A DNA stretch of 64,000 nucleotides from assembly GCA_963921425.1 (NCBI GenBank), contig OY992840.1:9178501-9242500 (forward strand), in the 5' to 3' direction. The translations under genes were made by a program, and so were the position numbers. The notes beneath the pieces were generated by a model that ran no database searches, had not been told where the DNA came from, and saw nothing but the letters and a program-made list of their open reading frames with translations. Position 1 is the first letter of the stretch. The number at the start of each line of letters is the position of its first letter. Source of the DNA: Dryas octopetala. Lineage: Eukaryota > Streptophyta > Magnoliopsida > Rosales > Rosaceae. Of this stretch, positions 8,970 to 20,659 are shown in pieces.

Positions 8970-11900
8970 ATGGCCAAGTTAGATAACATGCTCAAAGACT
9001 TTAAATAAAATTCGACAAGCACACTATAATGTATCTAAGTATCTTCTATTTGTAGTGGCAAAAAAAAATAAAAAATATCTTCTATTTGTATATTTGGGAT
9101 ATAAAATCGTATAATTTTGGTGTTGTTTATGCTTTATTCAGTTTCATTCACTGTAAAGAGAATATATTCTGCAACTGTGGTCTCAAAGAGAAAAAGGTGT
9201 ATATGAAGTTTCAATGAAAGAAATACGATAATTGTTTGTTATACTGTGTATAAAAGGTATCTACTTCAATTCCAAGACTCACAAGTAATTACAAACATCT
9301 TTATATATCAAGTACATGTACTGTAATAGATTTTAAGAACATCTCCAATTCTTTCTTAAACCTTCCCTCAAATTTAAATTTGAGAAAAAATAATATAAAA
9401 TTGAGCTCCAACCATTCCTTAAAATTTTCCCCAAATCAATTAAGTTAAATAGATGGGGCTCTTCAAACTCTCTCCAAACTTCCAATAGTCAAATTTTAGA
9501 CTAGAAACCCCTACAAAAATAAGATATATGAACAATTTCAATTTTTGTATTTGAGAGAATTTCCTTAAATCTAACCTTTTTCCCTTAATTATCTTCAAAT
9601 TGAAGAAAAATATAAGGAACTGACTGAAGAATGAAGATACATGCTCAAAGAGATGGGCTTAATTTATTTGACAAAAAAAAAAGAGATGGGCTTTATTGGA
9701 CAAAGATGTCTATTTAAGTAATGGGCCTAAGGTAGAAGACCTAATCTAACCCAATTCATATTTAACTTTTCTCTTTTACTGGAATGGTGGAGTTTATGGC
9801 TGAGAACATCCCAACAAACAAGTTTATTTGAATGAGCAATAACATTACTGTGGGTTTTGTGTTCCAAAAGCAACAATTGGTTTTGCATCATATCTAACTT
9901 ATGAGTCAGCGCTTGAATCTATTATGCTTAAATTGTGATATAACTTCTATTTTTCTAGAACGAGCTAGATTCTATTATTTTTCAACATAAACTCAAACAA
10001 ATAATCACTTGTAAGTTATAACTATAAAAAAGAGGACAGCAAAAACTGACTATAATAGTATGAAACATCATGCTTTATGGACTTCTGATCCAAAAAAAAA
10101 AATTATGCATAGACTGCTAACTTGGTCTAAACCCAAAATGTAGTAATAAACCCACTTGGGCCAACCCAGTATCTTATTTACAAAATATTCTTACATATCA
10201 CAACACAGATGTATACAAATATATCACTCTTTCAGTTCTCACAATCATCCTCTCACGTGCTAGTCATGATCAGTTTTTATAAGATGGATATATGTTGTAT
10301 ATGTTAGACAATTAACCACCAAATTAGTTAAGCTGTTAGAGAATATCAAGCTAAAACTTGGATTCTCCTCACATGAAACTTCATCCTACACATAGAAAGA
10401 GGCAAATTAAACAGTTTGGATGCACCCCCACCCTAAAAGTTAATTTGGTAACTGATAAGTGATGATAAATGGAAGATGAGAATTTCGAACACATGAACTC
10501 TTGAAATTAGAGTTTAAGCTGTTAGTAAAATGGATAAACTATATATATCAAACTAACAGTATGCAGCTGCCACAATTTTTTCTTACCCACACCAGCAATC
10601 GCATAGAAAAGACACCAAACTTGCCAAGTGCTTGAGCTTCTTAATTATTTTGAAGAAGAAATCCCTCAAATTAAAAAGTAGAAGAAACAAAAGTTAAAAG
10701 AAACGCCTATGGGGGGTGGTGGAGTGGAGAACATACAAGGATAAATCTTGTATGGGACGTGCCCAGTGGGACACCTCTCACATGAGGTGGGACCCATATG
10801 GTTGTAGGTCAGGTGCCCCACTCGAGCATGCCAAGACCCTCTCGAACATACAACCATACTTTACAAGTAGGTCAATGGTCTGACCCTCGAATGCTAAGAC
10901 GACACGTGGAACTGAGGTTAAACCAGAAGGCTAGTCTGATAATGTCGAAGTAACACATTCGCTGTTGAATCACAAATAAATTCTATTCATACTGACGTCA
11001 CTTGCTTGGAAAGAAACCAAATCAGTCTGGTGGTAACACGTGTCCTTGTGACAAGGCTTTGCTTGAGAATGCACCAGGTGTCACCTTGTCTGTGCACCCA
11101 GCAGGTGCACCATCCTTTGGGGCAGCTCGCATAAGTGGAAAAGACCTCACAAATACAATGATACTTTACAAGTGGGTCAATTTTGCTGGGTTTGTTTGTA
11201 CACTTGAAGTGTACTGTACGGTGGTCGTGCAGAGAAAACTGAAAACTGCAAAATAGGCGAATCCTGGGTTGTTCAGTTTGTCTGCATAGAGCAGTAGCAG
11301 GCTTAAGCTTGCCTCGAGACATGTGTCAATAGAATAGTGTGTGTACTCTGTCTATCAGTCTACGTGTAGCTTTGCAGGCATTGGCTCATTCCATTTGGTG
11401 GTTAGTTTTTATTTTAATTTTTTATCATAGATTTGGTGGTTAATTAATTACTGCCACTGCTGCATCACCAGTCACAATACTACAATAGGCTGGGACCAGT
11501 CGCTTTTAGTACCACCAACTACAATGTACATTTTTGACCAAAAAAAAACATACAGCGTACAACATATGTACAAGGCTCCATCATATACTTGTCCGGATTA
11601 TTATACTTATTTTACTGGTTGCAAATGATTATCTCCATTGTATAGTTTTTTATTTCTTTGTACCAAGTAGGGTTAGAATTTGGGGTGGTGAAAGAAGGGT
11701 AAGAATTTGAGGAAAGAAAAGCGAGAATCAAATTCATAATGCGGGTGTGAATTGTAATCTCACTGAATATGGGGGTGGTGAAAAAAAGATTTGGATTTGA
11801 GGAAAGAAAAGCAAGAATCAAACTTTTGTTGCAGGTGTGACTTGTTACATCAATGAGGTTATTATTCAAAATAATATCTTATCCTTGGGGAAGTGAAGTT

Positions 11901-12140
11901 TTGTCTTACAATATCTAAGGTCTTGGGTCATTTTATTTATTGTTAATTTATTTTAGGTATGAAGCTAATGGACAATATATTGTTAAAGTATTTACATGAT
12001 GTCAAAGTGGATAATATTTACCAAATCTAATGGACACGTGTATTCTCAAGTCGCCCAAAATTTATTAATGTATTTAGCTTTAGTAACCCCACATGTGAGA
12101 AGGGAGAGTAATATTATCAAGGAAGTAAAGTATTGCCTTT
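8970..12140. other. Intergenic DNA, no gene recognised
   Basis: AT-rich, with short open frames only. An unusually GC-rich patch at about 10700-11330 holds minus- and plus-strand frames of 63-111 codons without recognisable domains; it could be an LTR or transposon remnant. A dimeric tandem repeat lies at 11681-11868. AACATCTCCAATTC near 9345 resembles the GAGCATCTCC ends of a small plant element, but I found no partner end. Confidence 0.4.
11681..11868. repeat. Tandem dimer with 90-bp period
   Basis: GGGGTGGTGAAA recurs at about 11682 and 11772. It is followed in both units by GAATTTGAGGAAAGAAAAGC-like, then AGAATCAAA and GCGGGTGTGA-like or GCAGGTGTGA-like sequence. The two units are clearly related but diverged. 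No coding function is evident. Confidence 0.6.
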
Positions 12141-12147
12141 CAATTGA

Positions 12148-12347
12148 CAGTAGTGCTACATATACCACATTTTTATACCATAATTTCATACCACCTTATG
12201 TGGCAACTTACATGGCATTCATACATTGGATACTAAAAAATAAAAAGAAAAACCCAAAAAGGAAAAGAAAAATTTTGTCCAATAAAATAATGACACGTCA
12301 ATGGTATAAAAATGTGGTATAAGAATGTGGTAAATATAGCATTATTC
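12148..12347. mobile_element. Mutator-like MITE (200 bp)
   Basis: The left end CAGTAGTGCTACATATACCA is the imperfect inverse of the right end, which reads GAATAATGCTATATTTACCA on the minus strand. The flanking 9-mers TTCAATTGA and TTCAACTTA agree at 7 of 9 positions, a worn 9-bp duplication. The GAATAATGC-type terminus is shared with the MITEs at 36369 and 36720. Confidence 0.55.
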
Positions 12348-13131
12348 TTCAACTTATTTAGTGATTTTGGATGAAGTGATTAATGAGCTATGTCAAGCAC
12401 TAATCTCACAAGCAATGGGCTACGCACTTTCTGTTCTTGGCCCAAAGGCCCAAACCTAGCCTAATATCTGGGAACACAGTTGACCCCAATGGTCATCCAC
12501 ATTCCACATGGTCGACTCATATCACGCCACGTGGATCATAACTTTTTAGGGAATATTAACTGTCATATAAACAAAAAGGACTTCATTCAAGAAAAGAGTT
12601 GGATTAAAGGTTAAGACTTAAGACAGATTGTGCCATAATTTTGCTATTTATTGACAAATACAATTCTAGAACTGCTCCATCAACCCAAGTCACATCATGT
12701 TGGGTGCCATAAATTGACTCACTTTGCAACAACGAAAAGCAAAGTATACACTGTTGTTCGTTTTCTGAAAAGTAGTGTTGTGTACATAATAGTATCAATT
12801 TGACTGTTATATGCAAAATATTAACAAGTTTGGTTATAAAATACTTGTCATTGAATCACGATGGATGACATATAATAATAGATGAAAATTAAAAATGACC
12901 ATGGTATAAGAGAAGCAATTTTTAAGAAAAGAAAGGGAAGTAGAAACATGTAAAAGATCACTACCAAAGTATAATCCAGTTGATGATCACATTGTTTTTC
13001 TAAAAAAAAGGTAAAGTTCATATTCTCACTTTCAGATATCCTAACTGGTTAAAAAAAAAATGAAGTCATTGGCAGTAGTGCTATTGTCATTTGACTCATT
13101 TCACATTTTAATAAAATTTAAAATTATATAA

Positions 13132-13899
13132 AGAGTGGTGTTATTTCTACCACCACTGTTTTATTTCCCCACCCCTCTTAAAACAAATTATTATAATTTT
13201 TTCTTTTTTATAAAATTACTAAATAACTGATAGAAAGAAAAAAATATATATCTAAGGTTGTCATGGCTGCCCAGTGCTCACCTTCAATTTCAGCATGTGG
13301 GATGCTCGACACAATCTCACCAATGGAACACATGAGTGCTAAGAGTATTGAAACATGGATTAAGCCTTTCAACACTTTCTTTTACAAAATTAGAAGAATC
13401 AAATTGAGCCCACTACAATTGCCTATCAATTTCAAGAAGAATATTTATCTATAAAATTTAATTATTGTATTAACATAATCTAATATTGAAACTTTTTGTA
13501 CAATGGTATTATATATATATATAACCATTTATGAGAATATACATAGAAATTTCCCAAATCCAAATTATTTTCATTGATTTAGGACGATTTTGAAGTTCAA
13601 TTGAAATTGAGCACTACTTGTTTCCTCCCATTTGATTCGACAATTATTTTGAAGAGAATGTATTTTTCTTTCTTCAAAAGTGGTGAACCAAAGGTTATAC
13701 ATGCATGTTTTAAGAGCTAATTAGGGTCGGGGGAAGGAGAAGGAGGAGGTGAAGGAGGAGGAAGGGATAGGGGCAGTTTGAGAATAATGGAGGGGGTGTG
13801 TGTGATGAATAGATTTATTTTTTCATAAAAATTTGGGGGTTGTGAAAATAAGGTGAATAAGTAAATAAGAAGAATGAGGGTTGACAAGAGTGCCACTTA
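13132..13899. mobile_element. Candidate TIR element, GAGTGGTGTTATT end type
   Basis: The left end GAGTGGTGTTATTTCTACCA and the minus-strand reading of the right end, AAGTGGCACTCTTGTCAACC, are related. Both continue into TTATTT and CACCCC/CAACCCCC blocks. AATTATA occurs on both flanks. The interior is AT-rich with a GGAGGAGG purine patch near 13740. A related element is proposed at 57834-58549. The borders are approximate. Confidence 0.4.
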
Positions 13900-14381
13900 A
13901 TTATAATAATTACTGTATCTTTATATTTATGTTTTTAGAATATAAAAGTGGTTGATGTCAACGTAACATTACTTTATTTTTTGGTTATATCAAAAAAAAT
14001 TAATGTTGAAATTTTGTAATTGGATTCAAGTCATGAGTGTATATGAAGTAAATCTCATATCAAAAAGTAACACATCAATCAATAATATATAAGTTTGGAA
14101 AAAAACTTTAATGCACCTGTGATAAATGATGTGGTATCACAACATACATACAGAGGACTGAGAGGAGAGTGAGTCCCAAAACTGAGTGTCCAAAACATCT
14201 CTTCTCTCTATGTTGTGTATCACAAGTGCAGGAAAGGTCTTCTCATAAGTTGGTGATTTACTATTAATTGCATCCAGACTTTTTAAATAAAATCTCACAC
14301 AAGAATAAATCTACTCAACGCTTGCCTCCATGATGGTGATGTACAAAAATTCTAGAATAGTTTTGAATTGTACAATATTGC

Positions 14382-15440
14382 TGTTGATGCAAATTCTCGT
14401 AAGGTAGATACAACAACTTAGATAAGTTGACCTGGCTGATCAGGTGCTTTGCTGGATGATGAAGTGGATGCTGGTTGAGATCTTCCTGTAGACAAAAACA
14501 AGATCAAAGGAGATGGACCGGTGTGGTACCAGCCAAACACACTCCGATGATGAAATCAGTGGTGGTGTTTGATGGTGGATGAGGAAGAACAAAGGAAGAA
14601 CTTGGGAGAATGGGAAGAACAAGGCAAATGTTCTGGGTTATTCTCAGCAAGTTGGGTAGGCTTTTTTTTTAGAAAGGAATACAAGTGTTTTGCGTGTATG
14701 TTTGTAGATTGCTAGATCCCTCATTTTGTGCATATGACTTGGTATATATAAGCAAAGGAAACCTTAATGAGTAAGATACCTGCATGTGAATGAATGGTTG
14801 CCAAAGACCCACGCACCTGGTCAGACCTAGTTGCATGCTCAGCTGCTTGCTTCCTCAGCATTTAATGCTGCATTGAATGCTCCATTAAATGCAAGGTTGG
14901 AAGGTTCAGGTAGACTGCTCCAACATTCATGAATGCAGGCCTGATATTCTATCTGTCAGAAGAATGTGTCAGGTGCATTTCAGTGTGGCGGTTCGTCCCA
15001 GCGTGATCTTCCTGGGAATGGCGGCGGAGAGCCGAGCCGAGCCGATACGAACACATGTTCCCATGCGAAGACACGAAGTCCATATGTGGTCGGATCGGGC
15101 ATGGGACTCCAAGCCGAGCCGGTCCATAGATTGGAGTCTTTCCGAGCCCTAACTGGTCGACGCCAGAACTCGGAAGGAAGCCATCTCGTGTGCCGAGCCG
15201 AGCCGGGATGATCGTGGGAAGATGGACACTCGATCCCAAGGAAGATCATCGGTTCGGCTCGGACCGAACAAGGAGGGGCGGTGTGGAGATCCGGTCTGAG
15301 CTGGTAGAGGAAGTGCTGATCAGTGATGACGTGGAAGTCAAAGTTTGACCACTGAGAATCAACTCCGAGGTGGATGTTTGACCAGCCACGTGTCGAGCTG
15401 TGATTGGCTGTTCGGGTCGATGTGGGTTTTCCCACAAACA
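14382..15440 (-). repeat. 3' LTR of the Tat element
   Basis: This 1059-bp copy is the 3' LTR because the element is transcribed right to left. It differs from the 25438-26496 copy at three sites I could see: near 14966 (G versus A), near 14989 (C versus A) and near 15120 (G versus A). Open frames inside it on both strands are repeated in the other LTR and are not genes. Confidence 0.96.
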
Positions 15441-15456
15441 GGAGTCCCCCAGCTTC
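15441..15456 (-). other. Polypurine tract candidate
   Basis: Immediately inside the 3' LTR, the minus strand reads AAGCTGGGGGACTCC and then the LTR TGTTTG. A G-rich purine run at this position primes plus-strand DNA synthesis in LTR elements. The run is interrupted by CT, so the exact tract is uncertain. Confidence 0.5.
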
Positions 15457-15741
15457 CGATCCGAGCGGGCAGTGGTGGATTGGAAGTTGAAGTGTAATCC
15501 CGAAGATGGCGTGTTCGCTTGGTCCGAGCCGAACCCTACAAGCCCATGTTCCCGAAGGTCCGAGCACATGACGACTTGTGATTGGTCAGAAAATCTCTGG
15601 GACAGGTGAAGGGACGTTTGATTTCTGCATGGGGGAACGTAAGGGTCACCTCATTATGGGTATTTTTGAATGTTTGACAGGTGTCAAGATCTGGCATTTG
15701 AAGCGCCAGAAATGAAGGGCTGAGATCGGTCTGCATGAGGA

Positions 15742-15748
15742 TATAAAT
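15742..15748 (+). promoter_or_regulatory. TATA box of the antisense gene
   Basis: TATAAAT lies inside the retrotransposon about 300 bp outside the 3' LTR. It is followed by a CT-rich leader (about 15759-15840) and the plus-strand gene starting at 16077. It is outside the LTR, so the antisense gene probably has its own promoter. A GTAAGT at 15945-15950 could be the donor of a leader intron. Confidence 0.6.
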
Positions 15749-16076
15749 TGGCAATTTCTCTCTCTTCCCTTTCATTTTCCTGAAGCTCACTCTCTCTCCT
15801 GCAAAAACTCTCTCTCTCACCGTGAAATCTTCTCTCTCACCGTCGTTGGAGTGGTAGTCCGATCCCAACATCGAGCGGGTACGGCGATAGGCGAGGTGAT
15901 TCCGAGGGTGTTTGGGGTGGAGAGATTTGGCCGGACAAAACCAGTAAGTGATTCTGTCCACTTTTGAGTTTTTCCCTTTTTTCGGGTTTTTTCTGGGTTT
16001 GTTCTTGGTGTTCTTGAAAAAGGGCACCTTTCGATCCAAAAAGTAAGAGAGAAAGAAGAAAAAGGTGTTTTTAGAG

Positions 16077-18478
16077 ATGTCTGAAACTGACTCGAGTGGC
16101 CGGCTCGGCTCGGGAGAAGCCTTTGAAGGAGATAGTGAGGCTGAGATGAGCCGAAGCCCGTCTGCGGGTGAGGCCGAGCCGAGCCGAAGCCCACCTGCGG
16201 GTGAGGCGAGTTGGGACGGTTTGTCCGAAGAGTTGGACGAGGCCGGCTCGGCATTGAATCGTAACCCAGGTGGTGAGCGCCGAGCCCGAGGAGACCAAGA
16301 GAATCCCGAGATACTGAGTTCCGATCGGGAACAAGGGGCGGCCGAAGGAGGCGACGAAGAACCTCTTGACGTCGAGCCGATCGCAACCATCCCGAGCAGA
16401 CTCACCTCAGGCTCGGATGAAAGAGACAGGGGTCATGAGGCGTCGACCTCGGCCCAGGGGGTGACGGGGAGTCCGATCGACCCGGACTTCTACGAGGAAT
16501 TGGCGTGGAAGGCCGATCAGATCCCCAATGAGATGACCGAGTACCATCTCCGGGACTTGAGGGACAGGTACTCGGTTCCCGACTCCGTGTTGATGAGGTT
16601 GCCGACCGAGGGGGAGAAGCCGAGCCGACCCCCGACAGGATGGGTGACCATGTACCCGGAGATGTTTGAGAATGGGGTTCGGCTCCCCCTACACGCCTTC
16701 CTGCAAGACTGGCTCGCGACGATCGGCGCGGCGCCACACCAGCTGAACCCGAATGTATACAGGATCATCCTGTCCATGCATATCTTGTGGCACAAAGTGC
16801 ACAAGTGTGTGCCACACAAGGATATCCTGTTTTGCAATTACGCGCTGAGGTCGAAGCAGAGCGAGCTCGGATTCTACAACCTTCAGGCGTACTCGGGGCC
16901 ACTCTTCGGTGGGAATCCCTCTTCCCAGAAGACATGGAAGAAAAGATATTTCTTTGTCTCTGGGGATTGGGAGTTCGCCGATCCGAACAGAATGACCTCG
17001 GCTCGGGTTCCCAGAGCCTTTAGGATTCCAGGTGGGCATTGGGAGTTTGGGGCCGATCCGAGGACAATTTGCTTACGTCTTGTAATAATTGCATTTTTTT
17101 TTTTTTTTTTGTCTAACTCTTTTGGCTTTGTCTTTGCAGTCAGCTGGGGCAAGTATAAACTCCGAGGTGAGCTCAAGGACCAGATCGCCGCGATCAGGGA
17201 CTCACCAGCAGAATACTTGTCAACCAAGTTTCTGCTCGGGGAAACCCAGATCAGACAGAGCGAGATCTCCTGGTTTGTACCCAGGTGGAATCCTAGGGCA
17301 GAAAGGGGAATGGCACCCACCGAACTGGAGGCTCGCCTGAGGAGGAAGGCTGCTCGGAGCGTCCAGAGGAGGGCCGCGGGGCGGGCCCCTGCCGAGCCGG
17401 TCCAGGCTCCTGCCCCAGCGGCAGCTCAGCCTAGATCACCTGCGCCGAGACCGACTCGGCAGGCAGAGAAGAGGAAAGCTCCCCAGGCCGAGGCCCCGGT
17501 GGAGAAGAGGGCTCGGGCCGGGGCCAGTGGTTCCGGTGCCGAGGCGTCCGGATCGGGGCCCCCGAAGGCGGTGGAGGTAGACCCTTGCCTCGAGCCGTTC
17601 GTCACAGGCTTTAAGCGTGTGATGACGCCGAAGGCGCTGGAGGGGCTGTGGACCGGTCATGGCGAGCCGGGCTTCAGCCACCAGGCATTGATCACATCCC
17701 GCCAGGCCATGATGGTAAGTTTTTTTTTTACTTCGGATTTTGTTTATCCGCTCGGTTCGGATTAGTAACAGATATGTTTTTCTTGCAGCTCGCCATGAGG
17801 CAGTTCGAGGCTGCTAAGGCCGCCGTCGATGCCGAGGCGAAACTGGAGAGGTTTCGGGCACGGGTCGTAGAGCTGAAAGAGAATTTGGCCGAGGCCGAGC
17901 GGACGGTCAATGCCGAGCGCGAACGGTCGGAGGGTCTGCAGTCCAGGCTGGCCAGGAAGGAGGAGGAGGTCGCTCGGCTCGGCAAGGAGCTTGCGTCCTC
18001 GGAGCAAAATGTGGCCGACTTGAGGCACTATGTCGGCGATCTCCAGCGAGACGTCGAGGCGGCCGAACGGAGGTTTGAAAATGCCGAGCTCCGACGTCGA
18101 GCTGAAATGCCGAGCGCTCAGGCACTTACCGATGCCCACTTCGAGGGGTATAAGGAGCTTCTGGATGAGATCAAGTCGAAGAGGCCGGACTGGGATGTTT
18201 CATTCCTTGGCGAGTCCGATGACGAGGGGGAGGATACCCAGGGGAGTCACCAGGACGAGCTTCCTCCTCCCGATCGCCAAGTCCCCGCCGAAGCCGAGCC
18301 AACTCCGGAAGATCCTCCACTGCCCGCGTACGAGCCGACTCCGATCCCCCCGGCCCCCGAATCCGATCCCAACGCTGAGATGCAGATCGGCGGGGTTGAG
18401 GTGGTGCAGCTCGGTGAGGAGACGCCTGAGGAGTCCATCGAGCCGATCCTGGAGGGCCCTGCCGAGCGATCTGCATGA
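16077..18478 (+). CDS. Antisense gene of the Tat element: Transposase_28-type gypsy accessory protein
   Basis: A plus-strand gene opposite to gag-pol, with exons 16077-17031, 17140-17714 and 17789-18478. The introns are GT-AG: 108 bp ending TTTGCAG after a T-run, and 74 bp (GTAAGT...TTGCAG). Joined, they give 2220 bp, 739 residues plus stop, without an internal stop. The first part is acidic, with SPPAGEA-like repeats. Residues of roughly 140-310 match the 'putative gypsy type transposon' domain (Pfam Transposase_28 family): GVRLPLHAFLQDWLATIG, NPNVYRIILSMHILWH and FFVSGDWEF. A basic Pro/Ala-rich linker follows (RKAPQAEAP, PVEKRARAG), possibly nuclear-directing. Exon 3 is a long heptad-type coiled coil (LERFRARVVELKENLAEAER) and an acidic Pro-rich tail. 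The function of these proteins is unknown. Start: first ATG in frame after the CT-rich leader. Confidence 0.82.
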
Positions 18479-19414
18479 TGGCTTTATTTTGTTTTTGTTT
18501 TTCTCCCCGAGCCGAGGTGTGGCTCGGGTTTGATTTTTGAACAATATGTATTTGGATTTTATGTTTGTTAATTTATCGGTATTTTCTTTTTATGATACAA
18601 GTTGTTGTCAGTTCAGCTCGGAAATTAAGCAAAAGACATAACTAATAACACATGGGCAAGAAAATGATAAAAGTGAAAAACATAATAAAAACCAAGGCAT
18701 TTTGAGATCGGCTCGGCATGCCGATCGCGATGAAAATGAATGGTAATGATAAATTAGAACTTGTCTTCGGATCAGCTTGATAAGCATAACCAAGATAAGT
18801 AGGAATGCAGTTTTTTGAGAAAAATATTCAAACCTACTTTCAGATCGGCTCGGTATGCACTCTGAAAGTTTTGGTTGGAGTGTATATTTTTCTTTTAGAA
18901 ATATCCTGTTGAACGTTAGGACTGTAGGAAGTCACTTCGGCTCAGACAGGGATTTTTATAGACCTGATAAGTCTGTACCATGCCGAGCATTGGGCCGAAA
19001 GTGGCGCGCTAGTTCGGCACGGGAGTTTATAGACCTGATGAGTCTGTAATATGCCGAGCATCGGGCCGGAAATGGCGCGCCCGCTCGACACATGAGTTTA
19101 TAGACCTGATGAGTCTGTAATATGCCGAGCATCGGGCCGGAAATGGCGCGCCCGCTCGACACATGAGTTTATAGACCTGATGAGTCTGTAATATGCCGAG
19201 CATCGGGCCGGAAATGGCGCGCCCGCTCGACACATGAGTTTATTATTTTTTCGAAGGAAACACTTAGATCTTTCCTCCTTGCTAGAAGTGTATAGGAGTA
19301 GAGTCCCCAGTGTTTGCTTCGAAAAATAAGAAGAAAAATGAATAGAAATGTGTTCATCTTTTCATTGATTGGAATGAGTGTTAGGTCGGACAGTCCCCGA
19401 TCCTAACTACATTT
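18479..19414. other. Non-coding spacer between the antisense gene and integrase
   Basis: The two coding units of the retrotransposon converge here. The spacer contains several TCGGCTCGG words and, at 18955-19238, a four-unit tandem array. No open frame with domain content is present. Confidence 0.7.
18955..19238. repeat. Tandem array, 71 bp x 4
   Basis: Units start at 18955, 19026, 19097 and 19168, each beginning TTTATAGACCTGAT and containing ATGCCGAGCATCGGGCCGGA and GGCGCGC. Units 2-4 are nearly identical; unit 1 is diverged. Each unit contains the inverted pair AGAC-CTGATGA-GTCT and the palindrome-like GCCGAGCATCGGGC. Tandem arrays after pol are known from Tat-lineage elements and sometimes seed satellite DNA. 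Confidence 0.92.
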
Positions 19415-20659
19415 TTACTGGTAATAAGTCTTCAAGTGTTCAGCGTTCCAGCTATGCTTGAGAGGCTTACCAGCCAGAGTGGCCAGGTTGTAAGTGCCGG
19501 GCTTGACTATGCCCGTGATTCTGTATGGTCCGGTCCAGTTCGGATCGAATGAGCTCTCCTTGATGGCAAGAGGATTCTTTTTCATGACGAGATTGCCCAA
19601 TCCGAAGCTTCTGGGTCTGACCCTTTGATTGTAGTACTTGGCTACCCTCTGTTGGTAGGCGGCTCGGCAGAGATTGGCGTCGGTTCGCCTCTCCTCGATC
19701 ATGTCCAGGCCGAGCCGAAGTCCGGCGTCATTGGTCTCGGGATTGTACGTGCCGGTCCGGAATGAAGGAGTCCCCATTTCGACCGGGACAACAGCGTCAG
19801 TTCCGAACGCCAATGCATAGGGTGTTTCCTTCGTGGAGTTGCGATAGGAAGTTCGGTAGGACCAAAGTACTTCTGGCAGGAGTTCAGGCCAATTTCCCTT
19901 AGCATTATCTAGTTTAGTCTTGAGGGTTTTCTTGATGATCTTGTTGATGGCCTCGACCTGTCCGTTCGACTGCGGATGGTAAGGCGTGGTGAAGCGCAAG
20001 TTGATGTTCAGACGTGAACAAAAACTCCTGAATTTCTTGCAGTCGAACTGCTTGCCATTGTCCGCAATGATGGTGTGCGGCATGCCGAACCGGCAAATGA
20101 TGTTCTTCCAGACGAAGGTCTCCATCCGTTCGGCTGTGGTTGTGGCTAGCGGCTCGGCCTCGGCCCATTTGGTGAAGTAGTCGACTGCTACCACTGCCAT
20201 GGTGACTTGCCCTTTTGCCTTCGGCATGGGGCCGATCAGATCGAGTCCCCACTGCGCGAACGGCCAGGGGCTGGATATGGAGGTCAGCAACTGGGGAGGT
20301 TGATGGGGAACCGCGGCAAATTGCTGGCATTTGATACAAGTGCGAGACAGATGATCTGCGTCCTTGTTCAGTGTTGGCCAGAAGTAACCCTGTCTGATCG
20401 TCTTGTAGGCGAGGGCCCTTCCTCCAGAGTGGTTTCCGCATATCCCCTCGTGGATTTCTCTCAGCACATCCTGACCTTCTTGGGGAGTGACACACCGCAA
20501 GTAAGGCAGGGAGAAACTCCTCTTGTAGAGCTGACCATCGATCATGCTGAACCGAGCCGACCTCGTTTTGATGAGACGTGCTTTATCCCTCTCCGGGGGA
20601 AGGATCCCGGAGACCAAGTAGCTGATGATCGGCGTCATCCAGTTCGGCTCGGCCTCGGT
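19415..20659 (-). CDS. Integrase part of Tat pol, downstream of an in-frame TAG
   Basis: An open frame of 414 codons follows a TAG at 20662-20660 without change of frame; its first ATG is at 20638 (407 residues). The zinc-binding HHCC region is seen as EIHEGICGNHSGG followed by CIKCQQF. The catalytic DDE core is seen as GLDLIGPM (Asp), ADNGKQFDC (Asp) and SNGQVEAINK (Glu). A C-terminal chromatin- or DNA-binding region ends SWNAEHLKTYYQ. Integrase inserts the cDNA into the host genome. No other lesion was seen. It needs suppression or bypass of the TAG to be made as part of Gag-Pol. Confidence 0.9.
   Translation of the reverse strand, partial: TEAEPNWMTPIISYLVSGILPPERDKARLIKTRSARFSMIDGQLYKRSFSLPYLRCVTPQEGQDVLREIHEGICGNHSGGRALAYKTIRQGYFWPTLNKDADHLSRTCIKCQQFAAVPHQPPQLLTSISSPWPFAQWGLDLIGPMPKAKGQVTMAVVAVDYFTKWAEAEPLATTTAERMETFVWKNIICRFGMPHTIIADNGKQFDCKKFRSFCSRLNINLRFTTPYHPQSNGQVEAINKIIKKTLKTKLDNAKGNWPELLPEVLWSYRTSYRNSTKETPYALAFGTDAVVPVEMGTPSFRTGTYNPETNDAGLRLGLDMIEERRTDANLCRAAYQQRVAKYYNQRVRPRSFGLGNLVMKKNPLAIKESSFDPNWTGPYRITGIVKPGTYNLATLAGKPLKHSWNAEHLKTYYQ

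Noticed and set aside
10666..11322. Frames of 63-111 codons in a GC-richer patch.
   Set aside because: No domain, no splice support, both strands equally open; likely a repeat remnant.
14889..15609. Several overlapping open frames on both strands of the LTR, up to 195 codons.
   Set aside because: They lie within the LTR and its edge, recur in the other LTR with the same sequence, and reflect GC-rich composition rather than coding.
15536..17320. Minus-strand frames of up to 289 codons opposite the antisense gene.
   Set aside because: They are shadows of the plus-strand gene, which has splice sites, a domain match and a coiled coil; the shadows have neither domain nor consistent composition.
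18955..19238. CTGATGAG in each 71-bp unit suggested a hammerhead ribozyme, as in retrozymes.
   Set aside because: A hammerhead needs a stem II directly after CTGATGA closed by GAAAC/GAAA and a cleavable UH site. Here the sequence between CTGATGA and GGAAAT does not fold into a proper stem II, and no matching stems I/III were found on either strand.
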